NCBI GenBank assembly: GCA_965261585.1
Contig: CBDHDN010000071.1
Coordinates: forward strand, 54,080-118,079
DNA from: CBDHDN01 sp965261585
Lineage (GTDB): Bacteria; Pseudomonadota; Alphaproteobacteria; UBA6615
Reading direction: 5' to 3'
Length of the DNA: 64,000 bases
Shown: in pieces, positions 33,287 through 43,206 of the stretch
Layout of the letters: the number at the start of each line of letters is the position of its first letter
Numbering within the stretch: position 1 is the first letter of the stretch
The notes under the pieces: model-generated
Databases searched by the model: none
What the model saw: only the letters and a program-made list of their open reading frames with translations
Told to the model about the DNA's origin: nothing
Translations under genes and position numbers: made by a program

Positions 33287-34464
33287 TGGCCGAAGTCTCG
33301 ATCAAGAACATGACGCTGAACTTCGGGCCGCAACACCCGGCGGCGCACGGCGTCCTGCGGCTGGTCCTGGAGATGGATGGCGAGATCATCGAGCGCGCCG
33401 ACCCGCATATCGGCCTGTTGCATCGCGGCACCGAAAAGCTGATCGAATACAAGACGTACCTGCAGGCCGTGCCCTACTTCGACCGGCTCGACTACGTCTC
33501 GCCGATGTGTCAGGAGCACGCGTTCGCGCTGGCCACCGAGAAACTGCTCGGGGTCGAGGTGCCGCCGCGCGGGCAGTATGTGCGCGTGTTGTTCTCCGAG
33601 ATCACGCGCCTGCTCAACCACATACTCAACCTGACGACCTATGCGCTGGACGTCGGCGCCATGACGCCGTTGTTTTGGGGCTTCGAGCAGCGCGAGACGC
33701 TGATGGAGTTCTACGAGCGTGTCTCCGGCGCCCGTCTGCACGCGGCCTATTTCCGCCCCGGCGGCGTCCATCGCGACCTGCCGGCGGGGCTGGTCGACGA
33801 TATCGCCGCGTTCGCGGATGACTTCCCCAAGTTCATCGACGACATGGAAGGGCTGCTGACCGACAACCGGATCTTCAAGCAGCGCACCGTGGATATCGGC
33901 ATCGTCACGGCCGAGCAGGCCCTCGACTGGGGCCTTACCGGCCCGGTGCTGCGCGCGTCCGGCGTGCCGTGGGACTTACGCAAGGCGCAGCCCTACGACG
34001 TCTACGACCGCATGCAGTTCGACGTGCCGATCGGCAAGACCGGCGACTGCTATGCCCGCTACCTCGTGCGGGTCGAGGAGATGCGCCAGAGCATCCGCAT
34101 CATCAAGCAGTGCCTGGCCGAGCTGCCCGAGGGGCCGGTCCATGTGATGAACAGCAAGATCGCGCCACCGGCCCGCGACGAGATGAAGCGCTCCATGGAA
34201 GCGCTGATCCACCACTTCAAGCTTTATACCGAGGGCTATCACGTGCCGGCCGGCGAGACCTATTGCGCGGTCGAGGCGCCGAAGGGCGAGTTCGCCGTCT
34301 ACCTCGTCGCCGATGGGACGAATCGGCCGTACCGCTGCAAGATCCGCGCGCCTGGCTTCGCCTTCCTGCAGGCCCTCGAGTTCCTGACGAAGGGGCACAT
34401 GCTCGCCGACATTCCAGCCGTCATTGGCAGCCTCGACATCGTCTTCGGCGAGATCGACCGATGA
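33286..34464 (+). CDS. nuoD: NADH-quinone oxidoreductase subunit D
   Basis: This 392-aa 49-kDa subunit forms the quinone pocket with NuoB. Conserved stretches are FGPQHPAAHGVLRLVLEMDGE, HIGLLHRGTEKLIEYKTYLQ and the C-terminal PAVIGSLDIVFGEIDR. ATG 33286 overlaps the nuoC stop by one base; a longer open frame upstream is a shadow. Confidence 0.96.
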   Translation: MAEVSIKNMTLNFGPQHPAAHGVLRLVLEMDGEIIERADPHIGLLHRGTEKLIEYKTYLQAVPYFDRLDYVSPMCQEHAFALATEKLLGVEVPPRGQYVRVLFSEITRLLNHILNLTTYALDVGAMTPLFWGFEQRETLMEFYERVSGARLHAAYFRPGGVHRDLPAGLVDDIAAFADDFPKFIDDMEGLLTDNRIFKQRTVDIGIVTAEQALDWGLTGPVLRASGVPWDLRKAQPYDVYDRMQFDVPIGKTGDCYARYLVRVEEMRQSIRIIKQCLAELPEGPVHVMNSKIAPPARDEMKRSMEALIHHFKLYTEGYHVPAGETYCAVEAPKGEFAVYLVADGTNRPYRCKIRAPGFAFLQALEFLTKGHMLADIPAVIGSLDIVFGEIDR

Positions 34465-35408
34465 GCGCCCCAGACACCATTGAAAGCGGCATGATCGATC
34501 GCGCCGACACCGTGGTGTTCGCGTTCGACCCCGACAATCGGGCCCTGGCCGACCGCATCGTTGCCCGCTATCCCGACGGCCGGCAGGCCAGCGCAGTGCT
34601 GCCGCTGCTCGACCTGGCCCAGCGCCAGAACGGCGGCTGGCTGCCGCAAGCCGCGATCGAGTTCGTCGCCGGCTACCTCGCCATGCCCAACATTCGCGTG
34701 CACGAAGTCGCGACCTTCTACTCGATGTTCAATCTGCGGCCGGTCGGCAAATATTTCGTGCAGATCTGCCGAACGACGCCCTGCTGGCTGCGCGGCTCGG
34801 ACGGGATCGTCGCCGCCTGCGAGCGCTTCGCCGGTTGCCGCTTGGGCGAGACCAGTGCCGACGGGGCGTTCACGCTGGTCGAGGTCGAGTGCCTGGGCGC
34901 GTGTTGCAATGCGCCGATGGTGCAGATCAACGACGACTACTACGAAGACCTGACGCCACAGACGACCGAGGACCTGCTTAATTCGCTGAAGCACGGCAAG
35001 ATCGTGAAGCCGGGGTCGCAGGCGGCCCGCCGGGGCTCCGAGCCGATCGGCGGCCGCACCACACTGCTCGATACGACGCCGGCGGCGGCACCGGCGGAGG
35101 ACGCCGAGCCGATCGACGCCGAAACCGCGCAGGCCGACGAGCCCGAGGGGGCGTCGGCGTCGGCGACCGGGATGGTTCCGGCGACGATTGACGCGCCGGT
35201 TGCCGACAAGGCCCCGGCCGCTGTGGAACCGGAGGACAAACGGCCGGCAGTGGCGGAGGAGCCGGCCGAGCCGGAGCGAACGGCCGCGGCGCCGGAAGAA
35301 CGGCAGGAGACGCCGGCGGCGATCGAAGGGCCAAAGAACGGCGATGCCCCGGCAGCGATCGAAGACAAGCGTGGCGACAAAGCCTCCGGCGGCGAGCGGG
35401 GCGCGTGA
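34461..35408 (+). CDS. nuoE: NADH-quinone oxidoreductase subunit E with a long Ala/Pro/Glu-rich tail
   Basis: The first ~190 of 315 residues are the thioredoxin-like 24-kDa subunit that carries cluster N1a (C-X4-C in CRTTPCWLRGS, C-X3-C in CLGACCNAPMVQIND). The remaining ~125 residues are low-complexity and rich in A, P, E, T and K, and are probably disordered. Such tails occur on NuoE in some alphaproteobacteria. Overlaps nuoD by ATGA and nuoF by TGATG. Confidence 0.95.
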   Translation: MSAPDTIESGMIDRADTVVFAFDPDNRALADRIVARYPDGRQASAVLPLLDLAQRQNGGWLPQAAIEFVAGYLAMPNIRVHEVATFYSMFNLRPVGKYFVQICRTTPCWLRGSDGIVAACERFAGCRLGETSADGAFTLVEVECLGACCNAPMVQINDDYYEDLTPQTTEDLLNSLKHGKIVKPGSQAARRGSEPIGGRTTLLDTTPAAAPAEDAEPIDAETAQADEPEGASASATGMVPATIDAPVADKAPAAVEPEDKRPAVAEEPAEPERTAAAPEERQETPAAIEGPKNGDAPAAIEDKRGDKASGGERGA

Positions 35409-36715
35409 TGCTGCGCGACAGCGACCGCATCTTCCGCAACCTCTACGGCCAGGACGATTGGCGCCTCGCCGGGGCCCGGCGTCGCGGCATCTGGGGCGAC
35501 ACCAAGGCGATGCTGGCCGTGGGCCGCGACACGATCATCACCGAGATCAAGGAATCGGGCCTGCGGGGACGCGGCGGCGCCGGCTTCCCGGCCGGTGTGA
35601 AGTGGTCGTTCATGCCCAAGGAGATCGGCGACCGGCCACACTACCTTGTGGTCAACGCCGACGAATCCGAGCCCGGCACTTGCAAGGACCGGGAGATCAT
35701 GCGCTACGACCCGCACATGCTCCTGGAAGGCTGTCTGGTGGCTGCTTTCGCGATGGCCGCCCATGCCGCATACATTTACATCCGCGGTGAGTTCTACGGC
35801 GAGGAGAGCCACATTCAGCAGGCCATCGACGAGGCCTATGCGGCCGGGCTCTTGGGCAAGAACGCCTGTGGCTCCGGCTGGGACTTCGATGTCTATCTGC
35901 ACCGTGGCGCCGGCGCTTACATCTGTGGCGAGGAGACGGCGCTGCTCGAAAGCCTCGAGGGCAAAAAGGGCCAGCCGCGGCTGAAGCCGCCGTTCCCGGC
36001 GGCCGCCGGCCTCTACGGTTGCCCGACGACGGTCAACAATGTCGAGACCATCGCCGTTGCCCCGACGATCCTGCGGCGCGGCTCGGCCTGGTTTGCCGGC
36101 CTCGGCCGGCCCAATAACACCGGTACCAAGATCTTCTGCATCAGCGGTCATGTGAACAAGCCATGCAACGTCGAGGAGGAGATGGGCATCCCGCTGCGCG
36201 CGCTCATCGACAAGCACGCCGGCGGCGTTCGTGGCGGCTGGGAGAATCTGCTGGCCGTGATCCCCGGCGGCTCGTCGGTGCCGCTGCTCCCGAAGTCGAT
36301 CTGTGACGACGTGCTGATGGATTTCGACAGCCTGCGCGAGGTCAAATGCGGCCTTGGCACGGCGGCCGTGATCGTCATGGACAAGTCGACGGACATAGTC
36401 GCCGCGATCGCCCGGCTGGCGCATTTCTACAAGCACGAGAGCTGTGGCCAGTGCACGCCGTGCCGCGAGGGCACGGGCTGGATGTACCGCGTGCTCACCC
36501 GCATGGTCCGCGGCGAGGCCGAGATCGAAGAGATCGACCTGCTGGAGAGCGTGACCTATCAGGTCGAGGGGCACACGATCTGCGCCCTCGGCGACGCCGC
36601 GGCCTGGCCGGTCCAGGGTCTGATCCGGCACTTCCGGTCGGAGCTCGAGCGGCGCATCGTTCAGCGCAAGACGGGCGAGGCCACGCCCGCCGCGCCCGCC
36701 GTAGCGGCGGAGTAG
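35408..36715 (+). CDS. nuoF: NADH-quinone oxidoreductase subunit F
   Basis: This 435-aa flavin subunit oxidises NADH. The FMN/NADH-binding glycine motifs are GRGGAGFPAGVKWSFMP and GAYICGEETALLESLEG, and the N3 [4Fe-4S] ligands lie in ESCGQCTPCREG. ATG 35408 shares one base with the nuoE stop. Confidence 0.97.
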   Translation: MLRDSDRIFRNLYGQDDWRLAGARRRGIWGDTKAMLAVGRDTIITEIKESGLRGRGGAGFPAGVKWSFMPKEIGDRPHYLVVNADESEPGTCKDREIMRYDPHMLLEGCLVAAFAMAAHAAYIYIRGEFYGEESHIQQAIDEAYAAGLLGKNACGSGWDFDVYLHRGAGAYICGEETALLESLEGKKGQPRLKPPFPAAAGLYGCPTTVNNVETIAVAPTILRRGSAWFAGLGRPNNTGTKIFCISGHVNKPCNVEEEMGIPLRALIDKHAGGVRGGWENLLAVIPGGSSVPLLPKSICDDVLMDFDSLREVKCGLGTAAVIVMDKSTDIVAAIARLAHFYKHESCGQCTPCREGTGWMYRVLTRMVRGEAEIEEIDLLESVTYQVEGHTICALGDAAAWPVQGLIRHFRSELERRIVQRKTGEATPAAPAVAAE

Positions 36716-36719
36716 GGCG

Positions 36720-38783
36720 ATGCCGAAGCTGACGATCGACGATGTCGAGATCGAAGTCCCCGCCGGCGTGTCCGTGCTGCAGGCGTGCGAGGCCGCCGGC
36801 CGGGAGATACCCCGCTTCTGCTATCACGAACGGCTGTCGATCGCCGGCAATTGCCGGATGTGCCTGGTCGAGATGGAGCGCTCGCCGAAGCCCATCGCGT
36901 CCTGTGCCATGCCGGCCGGCGAGGGCATGATCATCCGCACCGACACCGAGAGCGTGCGCAAGGCGCGCAACGGCGTCATGGAGTTCCTGCTGATCAACCA
37001 CCCGCTGGACTGCCCGATCTGCGATCAGGGCGGCGAGTGCGACCTGCAGGACCAGGCGATGGCCTATGGCTTCGACCGCTCGCGCTATCAGGAAAACAAG
37101 CGCGCCGTGTCGGACAAGCACATGGGTCCGCTGGTCAAGACGATCATGACCCGCTGCATCCACTGCACACGCTGCGTCCGCTTCGCCACCGAGGTCGCCG
37201 GCGTGCCCGACCTCGGCCTGCTCGGCCGCGGCGAGAACGCTGAGATCACCACGTACCTGGAGAAGTCGCTGGCGTCCGAGTTGAGCGCCAACGTCATCGA
37301 CCTGTGCCCGGTCGGTGCCCTGACCTCGAAGCCCTATGCCTTCAACGCCCGCCCCTGGGAGTTGGAGCACACGGAATCGGTCGATGTCCTCGACGCCGTC
37401 GGCAGTGCCATTCGCATCGATACCCGTGGGCCGCAGGTCTTGCGGGTACTGCCGCGGCTCAACGAGGCCGTCAATGAGGAGTGGCTCTCCGACAAGTCGC
37501 GCTATGCCTGCGACGGCCTGCGCCGGCAGCGCCTCGACAAACCCTATCTGCGCGAATCCGGCAAGCTGCGCGAAGCGACATGGGCCGAGGCGTTCGCCGC
37601 GATAGCCGGCCGCGTCAGGGGATTGGCCGGCGAGCGCATCGCCGCCATCACCGGTGACCTTGTCGATGCCGAGGCCATGGTCGCGCTGAAGGACATGATG
37701 GCGGGCCTGGGCTCGCCGAACCTCGACTGCCGCCAGGACGGCGCCCGGCTCGACGCGTCGGTGCGCGCGTCCTACCTGCTGAACTCGACGATCGCCGGGC
37801 TGGCCGAGGCCGATGCGGTGCTGCTGATCGGCACCAACCCGCGCTGGGAGGCGCCGCTGGTCAACACCCGGCTGCGCGCGGCCTGGCTGAACAACACCAT
37901 GGCCGCGTCGCTGATCGGCCAGCAGGTCGATCTGACCTATCCGGTCGAATATCTCGGCGCCGGCCCCGAGACGCTGCAGCAGGTCGCCGGGGGTGGCGCG
38001 GTCGTCGATGCGCTGCGCCAGGCCGAGCGGCCGGCGGTCATCGTCGGCATGGGCGCCCTGGCGCGCCCCGATGGCGCCGCCGTGCTGGGCGTGGCCCGCA
38101 AGATTGCCGATGACGCCGGCCTCGTCCGCGACGGCTGGAACGGCTTCAACGTCCTGCACACGGCGGCCGCCCGGGTCGGCGGCCTCGACCTCGGCCTCGT
38201 GCCCGGCCCCGGCGGCCGCGACGTCGCCGGCATCCTCGCCGGCGCCACCGCCGGCGACATCGAAGTGGTCTACCTGCTCGGCGCCGACGAGGTCGACATG
38301 GCGGCGCTCGGCCAGGCCTTCGTGATCTACCAGGGCCACCATGGCGATGCCGGCGCGCACCGTGCCGACGTCGTCCTGCCCGGCACCGCCTACACCGAGA
38401 AGGATGGCACCTACGTCAACACCGAGGGCCGGGTGCAGCTGGCGCGCCTGACGATGCACCCCGTCGGCGATGCCCGCGAGGATTGGACGATCCTGCGCGC
38501 GCTGTCCGACGCCCTCGACATCGGCATCGGCTTCACCACCATAGGCGACGTGCGGCGGCGGCTGGTCGAGGTCAATCCCGTGTTCGACCGGGTCGACGAG
38601 GTCGTGCCCGCAACGTGGGACACGTTCGGCGACGCCGGCGGCACCCTGGACGCCGCGCCGTTCGTGTCGCCCGTCGCCAATTTCTACATGACCGATCCGA
38701 TCAGCCGCGCCTCCGAGACGATGGCCAAATGCACCCGGGAGTTCGTGCAGACCGGCGCGCCGAGGACGGGCACCGATGACTGA
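36720..38783 (+). CDS. nuoG: NADH-quinone oxidoreductase subunit G
   Basis: This 687-aa subunit has an N-terminal ferredoxin domain with the N1b ligands (C..C in RFCYHERLSIAGNCRMCLVEM), the N4/N5 clusters (HPLDCPICDQGGECDLQD, CIHCTRCVRF, DLCPVGAL) and a molybdopterin-oxidoreductase-like C-terminal domain without cofactor. Starts four bases after nuoF; overlaps nuoH by 8 bases. Confidence 0.97.
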   Translation: MPKLTIDDVEIEVPAGVSVLQACEAAGREIPRFCYHERLSIAGNCRMCLVEMERSPKPIASCAMPAGEGMIIRTDTESVRKARNGVMEFLLINHPLDCPICDQGGECDLQDQAMAYGFDRSRYQENKRAVSDKHMGPLVKTIMTRCIHCTRCVRFATEVAGVPDLGLLGRGENAEITTYLEKSLASELSANVIDLCPVGALTSKPYAFNARPWELEHTESVDVLDAVGSAIRIDTRGPQVLRVLPRLNEAVNEEWLSDKSRYACDGLRRQRLDKPYLRESGKLREATWAEAFAAIAGRVRGLAGERIAAITGDLVDAEAMVALKDMMAGLGSPNLDCRQDGARLDASVRASYLLNSTIAGLAEADAVLLIGTNPRWEAPLVNTRLRAAWLNNTMAASLIGQQVDLTYPVEYLGAGPETLQQVAGGGAVVDALRQAERPAVIVGMGALARPDGAAVLGVARKIADDAGLVRDGWNGFNVLHTAAARVGGLDLGLVPGPGGRDVAGILAGATAGDIEVVYLLGADEVDMAALGQAFVIYQGHHGDAGAHRADVVLPGTAYTEKDGTYVNTEGRVQLARLTMHPVGDAREDWTILRALSDALDIGIGFTTIGDVRRRLVEVNPVFDRVDEVVPATWDTFGDAGGTLDAAPFVSPVANFYMTDPISRASETMAKCTREFVQTGAPRTGTDD

Positions 38784-39798
38784 AATCTGGGCGACGTATC
38801 TGTGGCCCGGGATCCTGATCCTGCTGCAGATCCTGCTCGTCGCCGTGCCGCTGATCGTCTCGGTGGCCTATCTCACCCTGGCCGAGCGCCGGGTCATCGG
38901 GGCCATGCAGCTGCGCATCGGGCCCAATGTCGTTGGCCCGTTCGGCCTGCTGCAGCCGTGGGCGGACGCTTTCAAGCTCATGTTCAAGGAGACCATCGTG
39001 CCGATCGGCGCGAACCGTGTGGTCTTCATGCTGGCGCCGATGCTCACCTTCATCCTCGCGATCGTCGGCTGGGCGGTCATCCCGTTCGACGATGGCCTGG
39101 TGCTGTCGGACATCAACGTCGGCATCCTCTACCTGTTCGCCATCAGCTCGCTCGGCGTCTACGGCATCATCATGGCCGGCTGGGCCTCGAATTCGAAATA
39201 CGCCTTCCTGGGTGCGCTGCGCTCGGCGGCGCAGATGGTGTCCTACGAGGTCTCGATCGGTTTCGTCATCGTCACGGTGCTGCTGGCCGTCGGCTCGCTC
39301 AACCTGTCCGACATCGTGCGGGCGCAGGAGGAACGCGTGTGGTTCGCGTTCAGCCCGCTGTTCCCGATGTTCGTGATCTTCCTCGTGTCGGCGCTGGCGG
39401 AGACCAACCGGGCGCCGTTCGACCTGCCCGAGGCCGAGGCCGAGTTGGTGTCCGGCTACAACGTCGAGTATTCGGCGATGACGTTCGCGCTCTTCTTCCT
39501 CGGCGAATACGCCAACATGATCTTGATGAGCGCGATGACGGTCATCCTGTTCCTCGGCGGCTGGCTGCCGCCGTTCGCGGTGGTGCCGTTCACCTGGGTG
39601 CCCGGCGTCATCTGGTTCCTGCTGAAGATCGCATTCATCCTGTTCGTATTCCTGTGGGTGCGCGCGACGCTGCCGCGCTATCGCTACGATCAGCTGATGC
39701 GTCTCGGCTGGAAGGTCTTCCTGCCGTTTTCGATGCTGTGGATCGTCGTAACCGCCGGTGGCCTGATTGCGTTCGGCTGGCTGCCGACGCCGGCTTGA
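38776..39798 (+). CDS. nuoH: NADH-quinone oxidoreductase subunit H
   Basis: This 340-aa subunit has about eight transmembrane helices and joins the quinone site to the proton path (AERRVIGAMQLRIGPNVVGPFGLLQPWADAFKL, ETNRAPFDLPEAEAELVSGYNVEYS). The acidic loop reads DLPEAEAELV, where relatives mostly have DLPEGESELV. Confidence 0.96.
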   Translation: MTEIWATYLWPGILILLQILLVAVPLIVSVAYLTLAERRVIGAMQLRIGPNVVGPFGLLQPWADAFKLMFKETIVPIGANRVVFMLAPMLTFILAIVGWAVIPFDDGLVLSDINVGILYLFAISSLGVYGIIMAGWASNSKYAFLGALRSAAQMVSYEVSIGFVIVTVLLAVGSLNLSDIVRAQEERVWFAFSPLFPMFVIFLVSALAETNRAPFDLPEAEAELVSGYNVEYSAMTFALFFLGEYANMILMSAMTVILFLGGWLPPFAVVPFTWVPGVIWFLLKIAFILFVFLWVRATLPRYRYDQLMRLGWKVFLPFSMLWIVVTAGGLIAFGWLPTPA

Positions 39799-39810
39799 GG
39801 GGGCGAGGCC

Positions 39811-40299
39811 ATGGCATTCCTGGACCGCAGTGCCCGCAGCCTGTTGCTGGTCGAGATCGTGGCCGGCATGTGGCTGACCCTGCGCTATTTCTTCAAGCGC
39901 AAGGTCACGCTCAACTATCCCTACGAGAAGGGGCCGCTGTCGCCGCGCTTCCGTGGCGAGCATGTGCTGCGCCGCTATCCCAATGGCGAGGAGCGCTGCA
40001 TCGCCTGCAAGCTGTGCGAGGCGATCTGCCCGGCCCAGGCGATCACGATCGAGGCCGAGCCGCGCGACGACGGCAGCCGCCGGACGACGCGCTACGACAT
40101 CGACATGACGAAGTGCATCTATTGCGGCTTCTGTGAGGAGGCCTGTCCAGTGGACGCCATCGTCGAGGGCCCGAACTTCGAGTTCGCGACCGAGACCCGC
40201 GAGGAGCTCATGTACAACAAGGACAAGCTGCTGGCCAACGGTGACCGCTGGGAGAGCGAGATCGCGGCCAAGCTGCTGGCCGACGCTCCGTACCGGTAG
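39811..40299 (+). CDS. nuoI: NADH-quinone oxidoreductase subunit I
   Basis: This 162-aa subunit carries two [4Fe-4S] clusters, N6a and N6b, in two classic ferredoxin motifs (CIACKLCEAICP and CIYCGFCEEACPVDAI). It lies 12 bp after nuoH. Confidence 0.97.
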   Translation: MAFLDRSARSLLLVEIVAGMWLTLRYFFKRKVTLNYPYEKGPLSPRFRGEHVLRRYPNGEERCIACKLCEAICPAQAITIEAEPRDDGSRRTTRYDIDMTKCIYCGFCEEACPVDAIVEGPNFEFATETREELMYNKDKLLANGDRWESEIAAKLLADAPYR

Positions 40300-40332
40300 G
40301 CCGGTGCGCGGCTCGGTCGGGGGGACGACATC

Positions 40333-40947
40333 GTGATTATCCAGGGCTTGGTGTTCTATCTGTTCTCCACTGTCGCGGTGGCGTCGGCCGCCATGGTGAT
40401 TGCGGCTCGCAACCCCGTGCATTCCGTCCTGTTCCTGATCCTCACCTTTTGCAACGCCGCCGGCTTGTTCGTGCTTCTGGGGGCGGAGTTCCTGGCGATG
40501 ATCCTGGTCGTCGTCTATGTCGGCGCCGTCGCCGTCTTGTTCCTGTTCGTCGTCATGATGCTCGACATCAACTTCGCCGAGCTGCGTCAGGGTTTCCTGC
40601 AGTATCTGCCGATCGGCGGCCTGATCGGCCTGGTACTGCTGATCGAGCTCGTCTTTGTCGTTACCAGCTGGACGATCGCGCCGGAAGCAGCCGCGGTCTT
40701 CGGCGCGCCGCAGCCGGCACTGTCAGACGTGGACAATACGCGTGCGCTCGGCCAGCTGATCTATACGGACTTCATCTACCTGTTCCAGGCCGCCGGCCTC
40801 GTGCTGCTGGTCGCCATGATCGGCGCCATCGTTCTGACCTTACGGCGTCGGCCCGGCGTGCGCCGGCAGCGTATTGCAACGCAGGTCGCGCGCCGCGCCA
40901 GCGACGTCATCGAGGTCAAGGACGTGCCGACCGGGAGCGGCGTGTGA
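40333..40947 (+). CDS. nuoJ: NADH-quinone oxidoreductase subunit J
   Basis: This 204-aa subunit has five transmembrane helices (first at FYLFSTVAVASAAMVIAARNPVHSVLFLIL; EFLAMILVVVYVGAVAVLFLFVVMMLDI is the conserved helix 3). GTG start. TGATG overlap with nuoK. Confidence 0.95.
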   Translation: MIIQGLVFYLFSTVAVASAAMVIAARNPVHSVLFLILTFCNAAGLFVLLGAEFLAMILVVVYVGAVAVLFLFVVMMLDINFAELRQGFLQYLPIGGLIGLVLLIELVFVVTSWTIAPEAAAVFGAPQPALSDVDNTRALGQLIYTDFIYLFQAAGLVLLVAMIGAIVLTLRRRPGVRRQRIATQVARRASDVIEVKDVPTGSGV

Positions 40948-41258
40948 TGCTGGAGATCGGCCTTGGCCACTACCTGACTGTCGCCGCGATCATCTTCACG
41001 CTGGGCGTCTTCGGCATCTTCCTCAACCGCAAGAACGTCATCATCATCCTAATGTCGATCGAGCTGTTGCTGCTGGCGGTGAACATCAACCTCGTCGCCT
41101 TCTCGGTCCATCTGCAGGACCTCGTCGGCCAGGTCTTCGCCATGTTCGTGTTGACGGTCGCGGCCGCCGAGGCGGCGATCGGCCTCGCCATCCTCGTCGT
41201 CTATTTCCGCAACCGCGGCTCCATCGCCGTCGAAGACGTCAACATGATGAAGGGGTAG
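40947..41258 (+). CDS. nuoK: NADH-quinone oxidoreductase subunit K
   Basis: This 103-aa subunit has three transmembrane helices with the two conserved Glu residues in MSIELLLLAVNINLVAF and VAAAEAAIGLAILVVYFR. The ATG shares one base with the nuoJ stop. Confidence 0.96.
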   Translation: MLEIGLGHYLTVAAIIFTLGVFGIFLNRKNVIIILMSIELLLLAVNINLVAFSVHLQDLVGQVFAMFVLTVAAAEAAIGLAILVVYFRNRGSIAVEDVNMMKG

Positions 41259-41261
41259 GGC

Positions 41262-43193
41262 ATGTACGCGCTCGCCATCTTCCTGCCCCTGACCGGCTGC
41301 CTGATCGCCGGCTTCTTCGGCCGCCGCCTTGGCGACCGCGGGGCGCAGCTGGCGACCGTGGTGCCCATGCTCATCGGCGCCGTGCTGGCCTGCGTCATCC
41401 TCTACGACGTCGCCTTCGCCGGCAACGAGCGCACGATCCAACTGTTCACCTGGATCGAGTCCGGTGTGCTGGAGGTCGGCTGGGCGCTGCGTTTCGACAC
41501 CCTGTCGGCGGTGATGGTGTTCGTCGTGCTGGTCGTGTCGTCGATGATCCACGTCTATTCGATCGGCTACATGGCGCATGACGCGTCGATCCCGCGCTTC
41601 ATGGCATATCTGAGCCTGTTCACGTTCTTCATGCTGACGCTGGTGACGGCGGACAACTTCCTACAGATGTTCTTTGGCTGGGAAGGTGTCGGTCTGCTCT
41701 CCTATCTGCTTATCGGCTTCTGGTTCGAGCGGCCGGCCGCCAATTCGGCGGCGATCAAGGCGTTCGTCGTCAACCGCATCGGCGACTTCGGCTTCGCGCT
41801 GGGCATCTTCGGCGTCTTCTTTGCGTTCGGCACGCTCGAGTTCGACCCGGTGTTCGCCGCGGCCGAGGGGCTTGCCGGCCAGAGGTTCGAGTTCCTCGGC
41901 TTCCAGGTCGACGTGCTGACGACGATCACCCTGCTGCTGTTCATCGGCGCCATGGGCAAGTCGGCGCAGATCGGCCTGCACACGTGGCTGCCGGATGCGA
42001 TGGAGGGACCGACGCCGGTCTCGGCGCTGATCCACGCCGCGACAATGGTGACCGCCGGCGTCTTCATGGTGGCGCGCCTGTCGCCGATGTTCGAGTACGC
42101 GCCGACGACGCTCATCGTCATCACCGTCGTCGGCGCGGCGACGGCATTCTTTGCCGCGACGGTTGGCCTGGCCCAGACCGACATCAAGCGTGTCATCGCC
42201 TATTCGACCTGCAGCCAGCTCGGCTACATGTTCTTCGCCCTCGGCGTCTCGGCCTATTCGGCCGCGATCTTCCATCTGATGACCCACGCGTTCTTCAAGG
42301 CGCTGCTGTTCCTCGGCGCCGGCAGCGTCATTCACGGCATGCAGGGCGAGCAGGACATGCGCAAGATGGGCGGCCTGTTCCCGAAGATGCGCGTGACCGC
42401 GTCGCTGATGTGGGTCGGCAGCCTATCGCTCGCCGGGTTGCCCTTCTTCGCCGGCTTTTTCTCGAAGGACATCATTTTGGAGTCCGCCTTCGCCAGGGCG
42501 ACAGGCGCCGGCAACTTCGCGTTCTGGCTCGGCATTGTCGTGGCGTTCCTGACGGCGTTCTATTCGTGGCGTCTGCTGATCCTCACGTTCCACGGCAAGA
42601 CGCGGGCCGAGGCGCACGTGTTCGACCACGTCCACGAAAGCCCGCCGGTAATGATCGTGCCGCTGCTGGTGCTCGCGCTCGGGGCCATCTTCTCCGGCTG
42701 GCTTGCCTTCGACAGTTTCGTCGGCGCCGATTTGGAGGCGTTCTGGCGCGAATCCATCTTCGTCCTGCCGATCAACCGGACCATCGAGGCCGCGCACCAC
42801 GTGCCGGAGTGGGTGCCGATACTGCCGAGCGTCGTCGCGGTCATCGGCATCGCGTTCGCCTATGTCGCTTACCTGCTCGTGCCGGCGTTGCCGCGGCTCG
42901 TGGCGACGATATTCAAGCCGCTCTACTTGTTCGTGCTCCACAAGTGGCTGTTCGACGAGCTGTATGACTTCCTGTTCGTGCGCAGCGCGTTCCTTCTGGG
43001 CCGCGGTTTCTGGAAGGCCGGCGACGGCGCGCTGATCGACGGGGTTGGGCCGGACGGCGTCGCCGCGACGGCGCGCGCCCTGGCCGTGCGCGCCGGTCGG
43101 CTGCAGTCTGGCTACGTCTACCACTACGCCTTCGCGATGCTGATCGGCGTTGCGGGGTTCGTCACCTGGTACGTGTTCCGGCAATCGGCGTAG
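41262..43193 (+). CDS. nuoL: NADH-quinone oxidoreductase subunit L
   Basis: This 643-aa antiporter-like proton-pumping subunit has the family core (FFGWEGVGLLSYLLIGFWFERP, GAMGKSAQIGLHTWLPDAMEGPTPVSALIHAATMVTAGVFM) and the C-terminal lateral helix region. Key Glu in FGWEGVG and Lys in GKSAQ are present. Confidence 0.97.
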   Translation: MYALAIFLPLTGCLIAGFFGRRLGDRGAQLATVVPMLIGAVLACVILYDVAFAGNERTIQLFTWIESGVLEVGWALRFDTLSAVMVFVVLVVSSMIHVYSIGYMAHDASIPRFMAYLSLFTFFMLTLVTADNFLQMFFGWEGVGLLSYLLIGFWFERPAANSAAIKAFVVNRIGDFGFALGIFGVFFAFGTLEFDPVFAAAEGLAGQRFEFLGFQVDVLTTITLLLFIGAMGKSAQIGLHTWLPDAMEGPTPVSALIHAATMVTAGVFMVARLSPMFEYAPTTLIVITVVGAATAFFAATVGLAQTDIKRVIAYSTCSQLGYMFFALGVSAYSAAIFHLMTHAFFKALLFLGAGSVIHGMQGEQDMRKMGGLFPKMRVTASLMWVGSLSLAGLPFFAGFFSKDIILESAFARATGAGNFAFWLGIVVAFLTAFYSWRLLILTFHGKTRAEAHVFDHVHESPPVMIVPLLVLALGAIFSGWLAFDSFVGADLEAFWRESIFVLPINRTIEAAHHVPEWVPILPSVVAVIGIAFAYVAYLLVPALPRLVATIFKPLYLFVLHKWLFDELYDFLFVRSAFLLGRGFWKAGDGALIDGVGPDGVAATARALAVRAGRLQSGYVYHYAFAMLIGVAGFVTWYVFRQSA

Positions 43194-43206
43194 CGCAGGG
43201 ATTCCG

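Noticed and set aside
36495..38459. 654-residue minus-strand frame over nuoG
   Set aside because: High-GC shadow of nuoG with no domain features.
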